Below the pieces are notes generated by a model. That model was not told the origin of the DNA and made no database searches. It saw nothing but the letters and a program-made list of their open reading frames with translations. From Bacilli bacterium (GTDB taxonomy: Bacteria > Bacillota_I > Bacilli_A > RF39 > UBA660): DNA of 21,435 bases. Shown here piece after piece: positions 6,715-14,279 of this stretch. Each line of letters opens with the position of its first letter. Position 1 is the first letter of the stretch. The DNA lies in NCBI GenBank assembly GCA_900769695.1, contig CAAGHO010000043.1, positions 1 through 21,435 of the forward strand, written 5' to 3'. Position numbers and translations under genes: made by a program.

Positions 6715-8367
6715 ATGAGTAAAATAAAAATATTTAGTTTAGGTGGACTAAACGAAAACGGAAAAAATATGTATGTTGTTGAAGTAGATAAAGATATATT
6801 TATTTTTGATGCGGGTTTAAAATACGATGACGACAGAATTTTAGGAATAGATTATATAATTCCTGATTTTACATATTTAGTTAAGAATAAAAAAAGAATT
6901 AAGGGTGTGTTTTTAACACATGGACATGATAGTAATATGGGAGCAGTTCCTGATCTTTTAGAAACTATTCCAGAACTTCCTATTTACGCTACTAAATTAA
7001 CTTTAGATATTATTAAAATGAAACTTAATCCAGAAAATATTTCTAAATATAAATTAAACGAGATTAAACCACATGTTAAATTAAATTTCGGGAAAAATTC
7101 TGTTTTTTCAATTAGCGTAACTCATTCAATACCAGACGCAGTTTGTTATGTTTTATATACTAAAGATGGGGCAATCGTTTATACTGGTGATTTTGTAATG
7201 GATGCAACTATGACAGAAAATTATAAAACAGATATAGGTAAACTTGCCTATGTAGGAAAACAAGGAGTTTTATGTTTACTTTCTGAATCAATTTATGCAG
7301 AAAAGCAAGGATATACTAGTCCTAATAATAGAGTAGCTTCATTTATTAGAGAAGTTTTACTTAAAAATGAAAATCGTATAATCGCAACTGTTACACCAGC
7401 ACATTTTTATAGAATTCAAGAATTATTTAATGAAATTGAAAATACTCGTCGTAAAATAGTAATTATGGGAAAACAACTTCAACAAATAATTAATATGGGA
7501 CTTAAGAATGGTTACTTAAAATTAGATAGTAGTAAAATAGGAGATTTAACTAATTTAAATGATAAAGATTGTGTTGTTTTAATATCAGATGAAAAAGAAA
7601 AACCTTTTGCTAATCTAGAACGAATTATTAAAGGTTATGATAAATATATTAAGTTAACAGATACAGATACAATCTTTTTAACAGAAGCAAGTTATCCAGG
7701 TATTGAAAAGAGAATGGCTCTTATAATGGATGAAATTGCAATGCAAGGAGCAAATGCTGTTTCACTTTCTAGTAAGAAACATCTTCTTCATCATGCTTCT
7801 CGTGAAGATTTAATGATGATGATTAATTTGATGAATCCTAAATATTATTTCCCAGTAAAAGGAGAATATAGACATCAATACGCTAATGCTGAAATAGCTG
7901 AAAGTGTTGGCATTTCAAAAGATAACATCATCCTAAAAGAAAATGGAGATGTAGCTTTCTTCATTAATGGAGAATTAAAAGATACTAAGGAACATATTGA
8001 CACAGATGAAGTATTAATAGATGGTAAAACTAGTGAAGATATTGGTGATTTAGTATTAAAAGATAGAGAAATGTTAGGTTCTAATGGTATTGTTATTATC
8101 AGTTGTACTCTTGATAAGAAAACAAAACAAATAGTAGGAGGGCCTGAGATACTTACACGTGGATTTATCTATGTTAAAGAAAGTCAAGATTTACTAATTG
8201 AAACTAAAGCTCTTGCTAAAAGTGTTATAGAAGAAAATATCATTCCAAATAGTCAAAGAGTAGATTATTCTAAGATAAAGAATGACGTTAGAGATGTTTT
8301 AGGCAAATTCTTCTATAAAGAAACAGAATCTAAACCAATGATTATAACTGTAATTCAAGAAGTGTAG
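6715..8367 (+). CDS. rnjB: Ribonuclease J2-like metallo-beta-lactamase/beta-CASP protein
   Basis: 550 residues, full length for RNase J (beta-lactamase, beta-CASP and C-terminal domains). It takes part in mRNA decay and 5'-end processing. GIDYIIPDFTYLVKN and the end PMIITVIQEV are classic family landmarks. The metal motif is altered: HGHDSNMG replaces the HGHEDHIG of RNase J1, so an Asp and a His are missing, and PVKGEYR replaces PIHGEYR. GDF (the Asp ligand) and the HSIPD and LHHAS histidines remain. This matches the J2 pattern (HGHDENIG, PVNGEYR in Bacillus as I recall it), where J2 is weakly active and partners J1. No J1 gene is in the window. The start at 6715 has AAAGGAG 5 bases upstream; an in-frame ATG at 6700 lies 5' of that SD and was rejected. 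The stop codon is inside the terminator stem. Confidence 0.82.
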   Translation: MSKIKIFSLGGLNENGKNMYVVEVDKDIFIFDAGLKYDDDRILGIDYIIPDFTYLVKNKKRIKGVFLTHGHDSNMGAVPDLLETIPELPIYATKLTLDIIKMKLNPENISKYKLNEIKPHVKLNFGKNSVFSISVTHSIPDAVCYVLYTKDGAIVYTGDFVMDATMTENYKTDIGKLAYVGKQGVLCLLSESIYAEKQGYTSPNNRVASFIREVLLKNENRIIATVTPAHFYRIQELFNEIENTRRKIVIMGKQLQQIINMGLKNGYLKLDSSKIGDLTNLNDKDCVVLISDEKEKPFANLERIIKGYDKYIKLTDTDTIFLTEASYPGIEKRMALIMDEIAMQGANAVSLSSKKHLLHHASREDLMMMINLMNPKYYFPVKGEYRHQYANAEIAESVGISKDNIILKENGDVAFFINGELKDTKEHIDTDEVLIDGKTSEDIGDLVLKDREMLGSNGIVIISCTLDKKTKQIVGGPEILTRGFIYVKESQDLLIETKALAKSVIEENIIPNSQRVDYSKIKNDVRDVLGKFFYKETESKPMIITVIQEV

Positions 8368-8382
8368 AAATACACTTTTTTT
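8360..8382 (+). terminator. Intrinsic terminator of rnjB
   Basis: AAGTGTA (8360-8366) pairs with TACACTT (8371-8377) around a GAAA tetraloop, with a T-run at 8376-8382. The TAG stop (8365-8367) is within the hairpin. Confidence 0.85.
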
Positions 8383-8428
8383 GTATAAAATCTTACGAAG
8401 GTCATGCTTATAATTAAATACAAAAAAC

Positions 8429-8470
8429 TATATAATTTATTATTTGACTTTCCTTAATATAAATTATATA
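8429..8470. repeat. 11-bp inverted repeat around the operon promoter
   Basis: TATATAATTTA (8429-8439) and TAAATTATATA (8460-8470) are perfect inverted copies with a 20-base spacer. The -35 box lies between them and the -10 overlaps the right arm, the geometry of an operator. The arms are pure A/T, so chance cannot be excluded. Confidence 0.45.
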
Positions 8471-8472
8471 AT
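8444..8472 (+). promoter_or_regulatory. Promoter of the Nudix/radical-SAM operon
   Basis: TTGACT (8444-8449), exactly 17 bases, then TATAAT (8467-8472): the closest match to the sigma-A consensus in the window. The first gene starts 37 bases downstream. Confidence 0.8.
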
Positions 8473-8508
8473 AAATATAATTTTGACGGTAACATTGGTG
8501 GTGACATT

Positions 8509-9069
8509 ATGAAAAAAGTGATTTTAAACCCTCATAATATAGCATTAGATGATATAGAAATTAAAGAAGAAAGAGTAAAAGTATTACCTATTAATTCTGA
8601 TAACAAATTACTGTTATGTAGAATAAATGGTATTTATCATTTTGTTGGTGGGCATCCTGATCCTAATGAAAGTATTAATGAATGTGCAAAAAGAGAAACA
8701 CTTGAAGAAACAGGGATTGAATGTGAACCGGATGAATTTGTTCCATTTCTACAACTTCAAGAGTTTCATTCAAATTATTTTGAAACAGGAAAAAAAGCGT
8801 TGTCAACTATTACATACATGTGCGTGAGCACAGATAAAGTATATGATTATAGTAATAGAAAATTAGACGAAAAAGAAGCTTTGAAAGACTTTACTTTACA
8901 ATATATTCCATTAAATAATGTAATTGCAACTTTAGAGGGTAATAGAGAGTTAGCAAAAAATAAAAATAAAGGTTTTTTAATAGATGAAATGTGTGATGTT
9001 ATTAATGAATTTTATTCAGCCTATAATTTACAAGAATCAAATGTAAAAATAATAAGTAAAAGGTGTTAG
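8509..9069 (+). CDS. Nudix hydrolase, first gene of the radical-SAM operon
   Basis: 186 residues. The Nudix box is complete from Gly48 to Ile70 (GHPDPNE..., then RE, then EETG), with metal-binding Glu67 and Glu68 inside it. It is longer than a MutT-type domain, with a helical tail (~135-186) containing GNRELAKNKNKGFLIDEM that may help substrate choice. It probably cleaves a nucleotide or activated-sugar pyrophosphate; the exact substrate is unknown. A strong SD (GGTGGTGA, 8498-8505) follows the operon promoter, and only 10 bases separate it from the next gene. In this context it may either supply a nucleoside monophosphate to the kinase-like and radical SAM proteins or clear a damaging product (inference). 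Confidence 0.85.
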   Translation: MKKVILNPHNIALDDIEIKEERVKVLPINSDNKLLLCRINGIYHFVGGHPDPNESINECAKRETLEETGIECEPDEFVPFLQLQEFHSNYFETGKKALSTITYMCVSTDKVYDYSNRKLDEKEALKDFTLQYIPLNNVIATLEGNRELAKNKNKGFLIDEMCDVINEFYSAYNLQESNVKIISKRC

Positions 9070-9079
9070 AGGAAAGAAA

Positions 9080-10162
9080 ATGTATTATGTTGATAGTAAA
9101 AAAAATAAATATACTAGCATTGATAATTATTATAAACATATTGTAGATGGTAATGTTACGAGCAAAGAGTTATTATATAGTACTTTACAACTAAATATTA
9201 TAAAAAATAGAAAAATTATATATCAAACAAATAATGTTCAGTCTTTATATTTATATCCTTTAAATATTTTAGATTATATTAATGGTATTTTCACATATAA
9301 TTCAATTATGTTTCATCTTCTTAAAATTAATAATACTGATTATATAAAGTTTTTTGAAAAAATAGATTATAGATATTTTAAAAATATTGAAATTTTAATT
9401 AAAAATTATTCTAATGATGAAATGATGGATATTATTGAGTTAAGTAAATATTTAAAAAACCATGGTGTTTATATTAGTTATAATATTAAAAATCTAAATC
9501 ATGATAATACCATATTAAAACAATTAGGAAAATTAGGGGACTATTATAAAATTTTTTTAGGTAATAAAATAAATCAAGAAGAGTTTGAAAAAACCTTAAA
9601 TAATCTAAAAATTATAAAAGAAAATACAAGCACAAATTCTGTGATTCATGTAAAATCGTATTTGAATATTGAGCAAGTATTTAATTATGAGTATATAATT
9701 AAACAGTTTAAAAATATTGTTGATATATATCAGATATCAAAAGAGTTAATACCTTTGGATTTAGCTGATAATATTCCAATTAAAGAAAGTATTCAAAATC
9801 ATATTAGAAATTTAGAAAAAAACCATTCGAAAAACCCTAAATTTATTAGTGTTAAAGATATATCTACTCTATATTATCCTAGATTTATCCTAGATGAACG
9901 TAATTATCGTAAATGCTATGCTTGTTATATGAAACCATATATATATGAATCACTCATATTACCATGTAAGGTTAATAATATTATGAAAAATAAAGAGCAA
10001 TGGAAAATAAGCAATTTATCTTTGAATTATAATATAGAAAATATAAATAAATGTGGTAAAATATGTGGCGATTGTGCATCTATATATGAAAATGACATTT
10101 TAAATGAAATTAGAGATAGGTTAGATAATGAATGTATTTGTTTACTGAAAGTAGGTGATTAA
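9080..10162 (+). CDS. Radical-SAM-like protein lacking the radical SAM cysteines (pseudoenzyme)
   Basis: 360 residues, very AT-rich even for this window (some 60-base stretches have only 6-8 G/C). It appears to be a degenerate relative of the radical SAM protein at 11968. Both share an N-terminal YPLxILDYxN motif (here ~59-68) and a matching C-terminal cysteine region: C279 and C296 are 17 residues apart, as are C353 and C370 in the other protein, and a later CxxC (C329, C332) followed by SI, Glu/Asp-rich helix and RDRL matches C414/C417 there. The middle lacks any CxxxCxxC, so the SAM-cleaving cluster cannot form, but an auxiliary Fe-S or zinc site may. It is likely a structural or substrate-binding partner of the intact enzyme (inference). 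The 3' end overlaps the next gene by 8 bases. SD: GAGGAAAG. Confidence 0.7.
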   Translation: MYYVDSKKNKYTSIDNYYKHIVDGNVTSKELLYSTLQLNIIKNRKIIYQTNNVQSLYLYPLNILDYINGIFTYNSIMFHLLKINNTDYIKFFEKIDYRYFKNIEILIKNYSNDEMMDIIELSKYLKNHGVYISYNIKNLNHDNTILKQLGKLGDYYKIFLGNKINQEEFEKTLNNLKIIKENTSTNSVIHVKSYLNIEQVFNYEYIIKQFKNIVDIYQISKELIPLDLADNIPIKESIQNHIRNLEKNHSKNPKFISVKDISTLYYPRFILDERNYRKCYACYMKPYIYESLILPCKVNNIMKNKEQWKISNLSLNYNIENINKCGKICGDCASIYENDILNEIRDRLDNECICLLKVGD

Positions 10163-10961
10163 AATTTATATTATTGATGGTAAAAATGGTGCTGGAAAGA
10201 CATTTTTAATTGACAAATTGGTAAGTAGAGGATATGAAAAGTCTGTTAATTATACAACTAGAAATATGCGTATAGGGGAAAAAGATGGAGTTGATTATCA
10301 TTTTATTGATAATGTTCAATTTGAAAAATTAATTCAAGATCATTTTTTTGCTGAATATCAAAGAAGAGGAAATGATTATTATGGAACACCATTAGAAAAT
10401 CTTAATGATAATACTATATTAGTATCAAGCAACGTAGAAACGATACGTCAACATTATTCTGGAGATATTCATAGAATATTTATTGATGCATCAATTGATG
10501 TTAGATATCAGAGGGTATTGTCACGTAAATCAGATAGTTATGACATATTTGATAGATTTAATACAGAAAATTATCGCTTTCTAACAGATTTCTATGCTAG
10601 TTTTATAGATAACAATTGTTATGATGATACTTCTTTTGAAATGTTATTACAAAGTATTGAAAATAAAGTTTTGACTAGCAATAGAGCCTTTTTAGAAAGA
10701 AAGATTATGAGCGTTCCTACAATTACTGGTAGGGATGAAATGTTAAACTACTTGAAGTATGAGGAATATTTGTTACGTAAATTGTGCGTTGACGGTAGTA
10801 TAACATCTGAAAATATATTAAAGAGTTATATTAATAATATGGACGAATTTGCACGAGAAAATCATATTTTCTTTGAGCAAGTAGAAGATGATAGATTTTA
10901 TGTGCAATTAAACAATAGGGATTATTATCCAAAATTCGTAAAAGAGAAAGTAAAAAAATAG
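10155..10961 (+). CDS. Guanylate-kinase-like P-loop protein with a C-terminal extension
   Basis: 268 residues starting at GTG inside the preceding gene (8-base overlap, translational coupling). Residues 1-175 follow guanylate kinase: Walker A GKNGAGKT (9-16), the GMP-binding TTRNMRIGEKDGVDYHF (34-50, with Arg36 and Arg39) and DYYGTP (74-79). The usual IDxQGA segment is replaced by LVSSNVETI (~89-97), losing the conserved Asp, so GMP may not be the acceptor. Residues ~185-268 form an extra domain I do not recognise. Housekeeping Gmk is ~200 residues, so this is a divergent paralogue. It probably phosphorylates, or binds, a nucleotide or analogue connected to the radical SAM enzymes in the same operon (inference). 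Confidence 0.75.
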   Translation: MIKIYIIDGKNGAGKTFLIDKLVSRGYEKSVNYTTRNMRIGEKDGVDYHFIDNVQFEKLIQDHFFAEYQRRGNDYYGTPLENLNDNTILVSSNVETIRQHYSGDIHRIFIDASIDVRYQRVLSRKSDSYDIFDRFNTENYRFLTDFYASFIDNNCYDDTSFEMLLQSIENKVLTSNRAFLERKIMSVPTITGRDEMLNYLKYEEYLLRKLCVDGSITSENILKSYINNMDEFARENHIFFEQVEDDRFYVQLNNRDYYPKFVKEKVKK

Positions 10962-10969
10962 GAGGATTT

Positions 10970-11473
10970 ATGAGAAAAAAATTAATTAGTAAAACATATT
11001 TAAGGGGAGTTAATGAATACGAATTGAAGATATACTTCAATTTAGAAGATTGTTATATTTCAGTGAAAAAAATTATTGATATTAATGAACCATTTGTATT
11101 GTCAAATGGATTGTGTGTTATTGATAAAAATTATTATATTATGGAAGTTATACCTAAAAATGAAAATTATTCAATGAGAGTCTTTTTTAACGATAAAAAA
11201 GAAAGGTTAGAATACTATTTTGACGTTAGTTTAGAAAATGGATTAGATGAAGAATCTAAAATACCATATTACGACGATTTATTCCTTGATGTTACAAAAA
11301 CTGGAGATAATGTAGAAGTATTAGATGAAGATGAACTAAAAGAAGCTTTAGATAATAATAAGATAAGTACGGCCGATTTTGAATTAGCTAATAAAGTAAA
11401 AGATATACTATTAGAACAAATTAATAATAAAAGTAATAAATATATGAATATGGATTTAGAGCAATATTTATGA
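10970..11473 (+). CDS. DUF402 family protein (putative nucleoside di-/triphosphatase), intact copy
   Basis: 167 residues. The DUF402 core is recognisable: YYFDVSLENG (82-91), DDLFLDV (102-108) and LDEDEL (118-123) supply the acidic metal-binding residues known from nucleoside tri-/diphosphatase (Ntdp) members of this family, with a C-terminal helix ANKVKDIL. Family members hydrolyse nucleoside di- or triphosphates, and relatives bind RNA, so a nucleotide or RNA substrate is likely. It begins 9 bases after the kinase-like gene with the SD GGAGG (10961-10965), and its TGA overlaps the next ATG (ATGA). It is paralogous to the next gene. Confidence 0.75.
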   Translation: MRKKLISKTYLRGVNEYELKIYFNLEDCYISVKKIIDINEPFVLSNGLCVIDKNYYIMEVIPKNENYSMRVFFNDKKERLEYYFDVSLENGLDEESKIPYYDDLFLDVTKTGDNVEVLDEDELKEALDNNKISTADFELANKVKDILLEQINNKSNKYMNMDLEQYL

Positions 11474-11964
11474 TAAAAAAATTAAGTTCTACTTACTTAA
11501 GAGATATTGATAAATATGTATATTCTTTGTATAAGTACAATGATTATTGTATAGTAGTCAAAAAAATATTACAAATTAAGACTCCTTTTATTTTAAATGA
11601 AGAAGGAGAAAATATTACATTAATAGATAATAATTATTATATTTTGGAATATGTACCATTTTACGAAAATTATATATGTCGTTTTCATATAGACGACAAT
11701 TTAAACATAGTCGAAAGATTTTATATTGCTTCATTAAATAATTATATAGAAGATGGAATTCCAATGTATGAAGATTTAAAACTATCTTATGTATGTACAA
11801 GTAAAATTAACAAATTATATAACCAAGATATAATAGAATCCATATTGAATGATGATGAAAAGGCCATTGCATATAAAGCAATTAAAAAAATTCAAATGGA
11901 AATAAGTAATAAAAATAATTTTGCTTATAATCTAGATTATAAAAAATATTTAGTAGAGGAGTAA
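11470..11964 (+). CDS. DUF402 family paralogue with degenerate active site
   Basis: 164 residues. It matches its neighbour along the length: KKLSSTYLRDIDKY against KKLISKTYLRGVNEY at the N-terminus, then FYIASLNN for YFDVSLEN, EDLKLSYV for DDLFLDV and LYNQDI for LDEDEL. Several metal-binding acids of the family are therefore gone (Asp in the first block, the last Asp of DLxLD, and two of three acids in the third), while the fold should be kept. A duplicated, inactivated partner subunit is the simplest reading. It is translationally coupled by ATGA overlap and is 3 bases from the radical SAM gene that follows. It would be hard to assign to DUF402 on its own; the tandem position helps. Confidence 0.65.
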   Translation: MIKKLSSTYLRDIDKYVYSLYKYNDYCIVVKKILQIKTPFILNEEGENITLIDNNYYILEYVPFYENYICRFHIDDNLNIVERFYIASLNNYIEDGIPMYEDLKLSYVCTSKINKLYNQDIIESILNDDEKAIAYKAIKKIQMEISNKNNFAYNLDYKKYLVEE

Positions 11965-11967
11965 TTT

Positions 11968-13314
11968 ATGCAAGTAGCAATTAATAGCAGTAATAAATTG
12001 TATAGAGTTAGTAGTTTAAAAATTGACGATATCGATAATGAATATATTGAAAAAGGCATTGAAAACATGACTTATAAGGAACGATTATTGAATGCCAAAA
12101 GTCTGATTTTGGTGCATAAAAAATCTAATCGTGTTATATGTGAATTAAATATGATACATAATCAACATTTTTATCCTTTAAGCATATTGGATTATGCAAA
12201 TTTAATGTTAAAACAAATGAAAAAAGAAATAAGTAATTTACCAATTATATCTTTAGATTCTCATGATTATAATTATTGTGATTTTAACTGTAAGGATTGT
12301 TTGGCAGTAGATACTAGAAATTGGGCAAAAAAGAATTTGAATTTCACTAAGTTAAATCCTGAACATTATGAAAAAATTTTAAAAGAAATATCTAGATATT
12401 CAAAACAGCGTGGGGTTGATTCTGTTAGATTTGAAATGTCTGGAGAAGGAAATCCAGATATGTATCCATATAGAGAAAGAATAATCAAGTACGCTGCAAC
12501 GGAATGTAATATGAAACCAGTATATATAACTTCCGGTAGTATGTTGGATGAAAAAACAATTGATGCTCTAGCAAAATATGCTTATTACATAAGAATAAGT
12601 TTACCCGGAACTAATAACGAATCTTATCAAAAATATTCAAACCAATCAAAAAAAGATAAATTTACATATGATGATGCTATCAAATTAATTGAAAAATTAT
12701 GTCAAAAAAGAAAAAGCTATGGTAGAGAAGATACCTTGATGATAGGGGCTAGAACATGTATGCGACCAGAGAATGAAGGTAGCTATATTAAAACTGCTGA
12801 AAAATTAGGCCAGATTGGTGCTGATAGTTTCCAAATAGTGAAAATATTAATCCCACTAGGTGAAGAAATTGAAAAATACAAATTATCAGATAGTACTATT
12901 AAAGAATTAAATCTATTAAAAGAAAATTATAAAAGCATGGGATTAATGCATGTACAAATACCACATGATTTGGATTTTGAATATTATGATCGCAAAATAG
13001 ATGATAATCAAAAACCAAGTCAATGTTATAGTTCGTTATTATCACCAATATTATATGGACCTAATTTAGTAATATGTACTCATTGGGAAAAAATAAAGGA
13101 TATAGATTTCTCTCATTATGGTAGAATGAGCGGAAATGAAAATGAATTAGAAGATATGATGTGTGATGAACATGCATGTAAAATCAGAAAATGTGTACCA
13201 GAGAGGTGTTCTTCTTGCTGTTCTATTTTTGATAATCAAATGATGGAAGTGATCAGAGCCCAGTTAGCACTTGTATCTAATCTAGATGATGTAGAGTTTT
13301 TATTAACTTATTAG
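11968..13314 (+). CDS. Radical SAM protein with C-terminal cysteine-rich domain
   Basis: 448 residues. The 4Fe-4S site is C104-x3-C108-x2-C111 (YCDFNCKDC). SGEGNP (158-163) resembles the SAM-binding GGE motif, and ITSGS and RISLPG mark later barrel strands. A ~100-residue N-terminal domain with YPLSILDYAN precedes the barrel. The C-terminus carries C353, C370, C409, C414, C417 and C418, enough for an auxiliary Fe-S cluster (SPASM/twitch-like). The protein is homologous to the cysteine-less gene at 9080. Such enzymes use SAM to make a 5'-deoxyadenosyl radical; the substrate is not evident, and no peptide precursor gene is nearby. The SD GAGGAG lies 6 bases ahead of the ATG, and 8 bases separate it from the next gene. 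Confidence 0.85.
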   Translation: MQVAINSSNKLYRVSSLKIDDIDNEYIEKGIENMTYKERLLNAKSLILVHKKSNRVICELNMIHNQHFYPLSILDYANLMLKQMKKEISNLPIISLDSHDYNYCDFNCKDCLAVDTRNWAKKNLNFTKLNPEHYEKILKEISRYSKQRGVDSVRFEMSGEGNPDMYPYRERIIKYAATECNMKPVYITSGSMLDEKTIDALAKYAYYIRISLPGTNNESYQKYSNQSKKDKFTYDDAIKLIEKLCQKRKSYGREDTLMIGARTCMRPENEGSYIKTAEKLGQIGADSFQIVKILIPLGEEIEKYKLSDSTIKELNLLKENYKSMGLMHVQIPHDLDFEYYDRKIDDNQKPSQCYSSLLSPILYGPNLVICTHWEKIKDIDFSHYGRMSGNENELEDMMCDEHACKIRKCVPERCSSCCSIFDNQMMEVIRAQLALVSNLDDVEFLLTY

Positions 13315-13322
13315 GGGAAATA

Positions 13323-14117
13323 ATGTATAGTTTTAATATAATATTAACAGAAAGATGTAATGCAAAATGTTCTCACTGTTACATGAGAAATGATACTTTT
13401 CCTAAATTAACATTATCTAAAAATCAAGTTGATCTCATTATTAATAAACTTCCAAAAAATACTAAAAGAATTATTTTAACGGGAGGAGAAATATTTCTTG
13501 AAAAAGACTTGTTAATGTATTCTATTAATAAAATAAAGAAAGTTAACAGTGATATAGAGATTGACTTAGAATCAAATGGTATATATTTTTATAAAAGCGA
13601 CAATCCCTTAAAATTATTAAAGGAGTTAGAAAAAAGTGGTATATCTTCTATTAGATTTTCTGATGATCCTTTTCATAAAAGTGGTGGAGTTGATTTAGAA
13701 AAGGTTAGAAAAATCAAAGAATATCAAAAGTACGTAAAATTTCAAATTAAGTATTTAGTACAAGAAAAGGCATTTGGAATAGGACAAGCAAAGAAATTAA
13801 GCAATGACAGAAAAAATAACGCAAACTGTATGAATCATGCTTCAACAAAGAATAATCCATATTTCTTTTTAGACGTACAAGGAAATGTATATTTATGTGC
13901 TTGGAAATGTATTGCACCAATTGGTAACATGTTTGTTGATGATATGAACACTATTATCGAAAGATTAAAAGATGAATTTAACAGTTTAATACTGGTAGGA
14001 AAGATTGAAGAAGCATATGCTTTGATAAATAAGGATAAAAAAGAAGAGTACAAAAACTACACTAGATGTAATGGACAATGTATGCTATGTGCGAAGCTTA
14101 ATGAAAAACGTACTTAA
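13323..14117 (+). CDS. Radical SAM protein, SPASM/twitch-like
   Basis: 264 residues, a different radical SAM subfamily from its neighbour. The cluster motif is at the very N-terminus (C12-x3-C16-x2-C19, RCNAKCSHCYM), followed by LTGGE (52-56), the SAM amino-group motif, and ESNGIY. FSDDPFHKSGG (112-122) is a barrel motif resembling the 'SxDxFH' seen in some SPASM-type enzymes. A C-terminal cysteine set (C169, C192, C196, C249, C253, C256) around GNVYLCAWKC and NMF suggests an auxiliary cluster. This architecture is common in enzymes that modify peptides or activate partners, but no precursor peptide is visible. It is the last gene of the operon, with SD GGGGAAA. No clear terminator follows before the promoter at 14223. 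Confidence 0.85.
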   Translation: MYSFNIILTERCNAKCSHCYMRNDTFPKLTLSKNQVDLIINKLPKNTKRIILTGGEIFLEKDLLMYSINKIKKVNSDIEIDLESNGIYFYKSDNPLKLLKELEKSGISSIRFSDDPFHKSGGVDLEKVRKIKEYQKYVKFQIKYLVQEKAFGIGQAKKLSNDRKNNANCMNHASTKNNPYFFLDVQGNVYLCAWKCIAPIGNMFVDDMNTIIERLKDEFNSLILVGKIEEAYALINKDKKEEYKNYTRCNGQCMLCAKLNEKRT

Positions 14118-14222
14118 TTTAATATATTGGGAAACTTAAATATTTAGGCAAAATTTATAATTAAATGGTAGCTTTAAAAAATACAAAAATCATAAATTAC
14201 ATTGACTACAAAACAATAAAAC

Positions 14223-14251
14223 TTGCAATTTATGGAAAAATGTGGTATAAT
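14223..14251 (+). promoter_or_regulatory. Promoter of the acyl-ligase unit
   Basis: TTGCAA (14223-14228), a 17-base spacer, TATAAT (14246-14251) with extended TG. It is the only signal I see in the 162-base gap 14118-14279, which is otherwise plain AT-rich DNA. Confidence 0.75.
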
Positions 14252-14279
14252 TAGCACACTAATGAAGAGGGGTATGGTT

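Noticed and set aside
8627..8827. Plus-strand ORF inside the second Nudix gene
   Set aside because: It is an out-of-frame shadow; the Nudix frame has the complete motif.
11968..14117. Prokaryotic viperin
   Set aside because: Neither radical SAM protein has a viperin-like sequence around the cluster motif, and both carry extra C-terminal cysteine sets; only the kinase-plus-radical-SAM gene context is similar.
8509..14117. RiPP (modified peptide) cluster
   Set aside because: There is no precursor peptide, peptidase or exporter in or near the operon.
14202..14207. TTGACT as a -35 for the acyl ligase
   Set aside because: No -10 is found at the right distance; the TTGCAA-17-TATAAT pair just downstream is much better.
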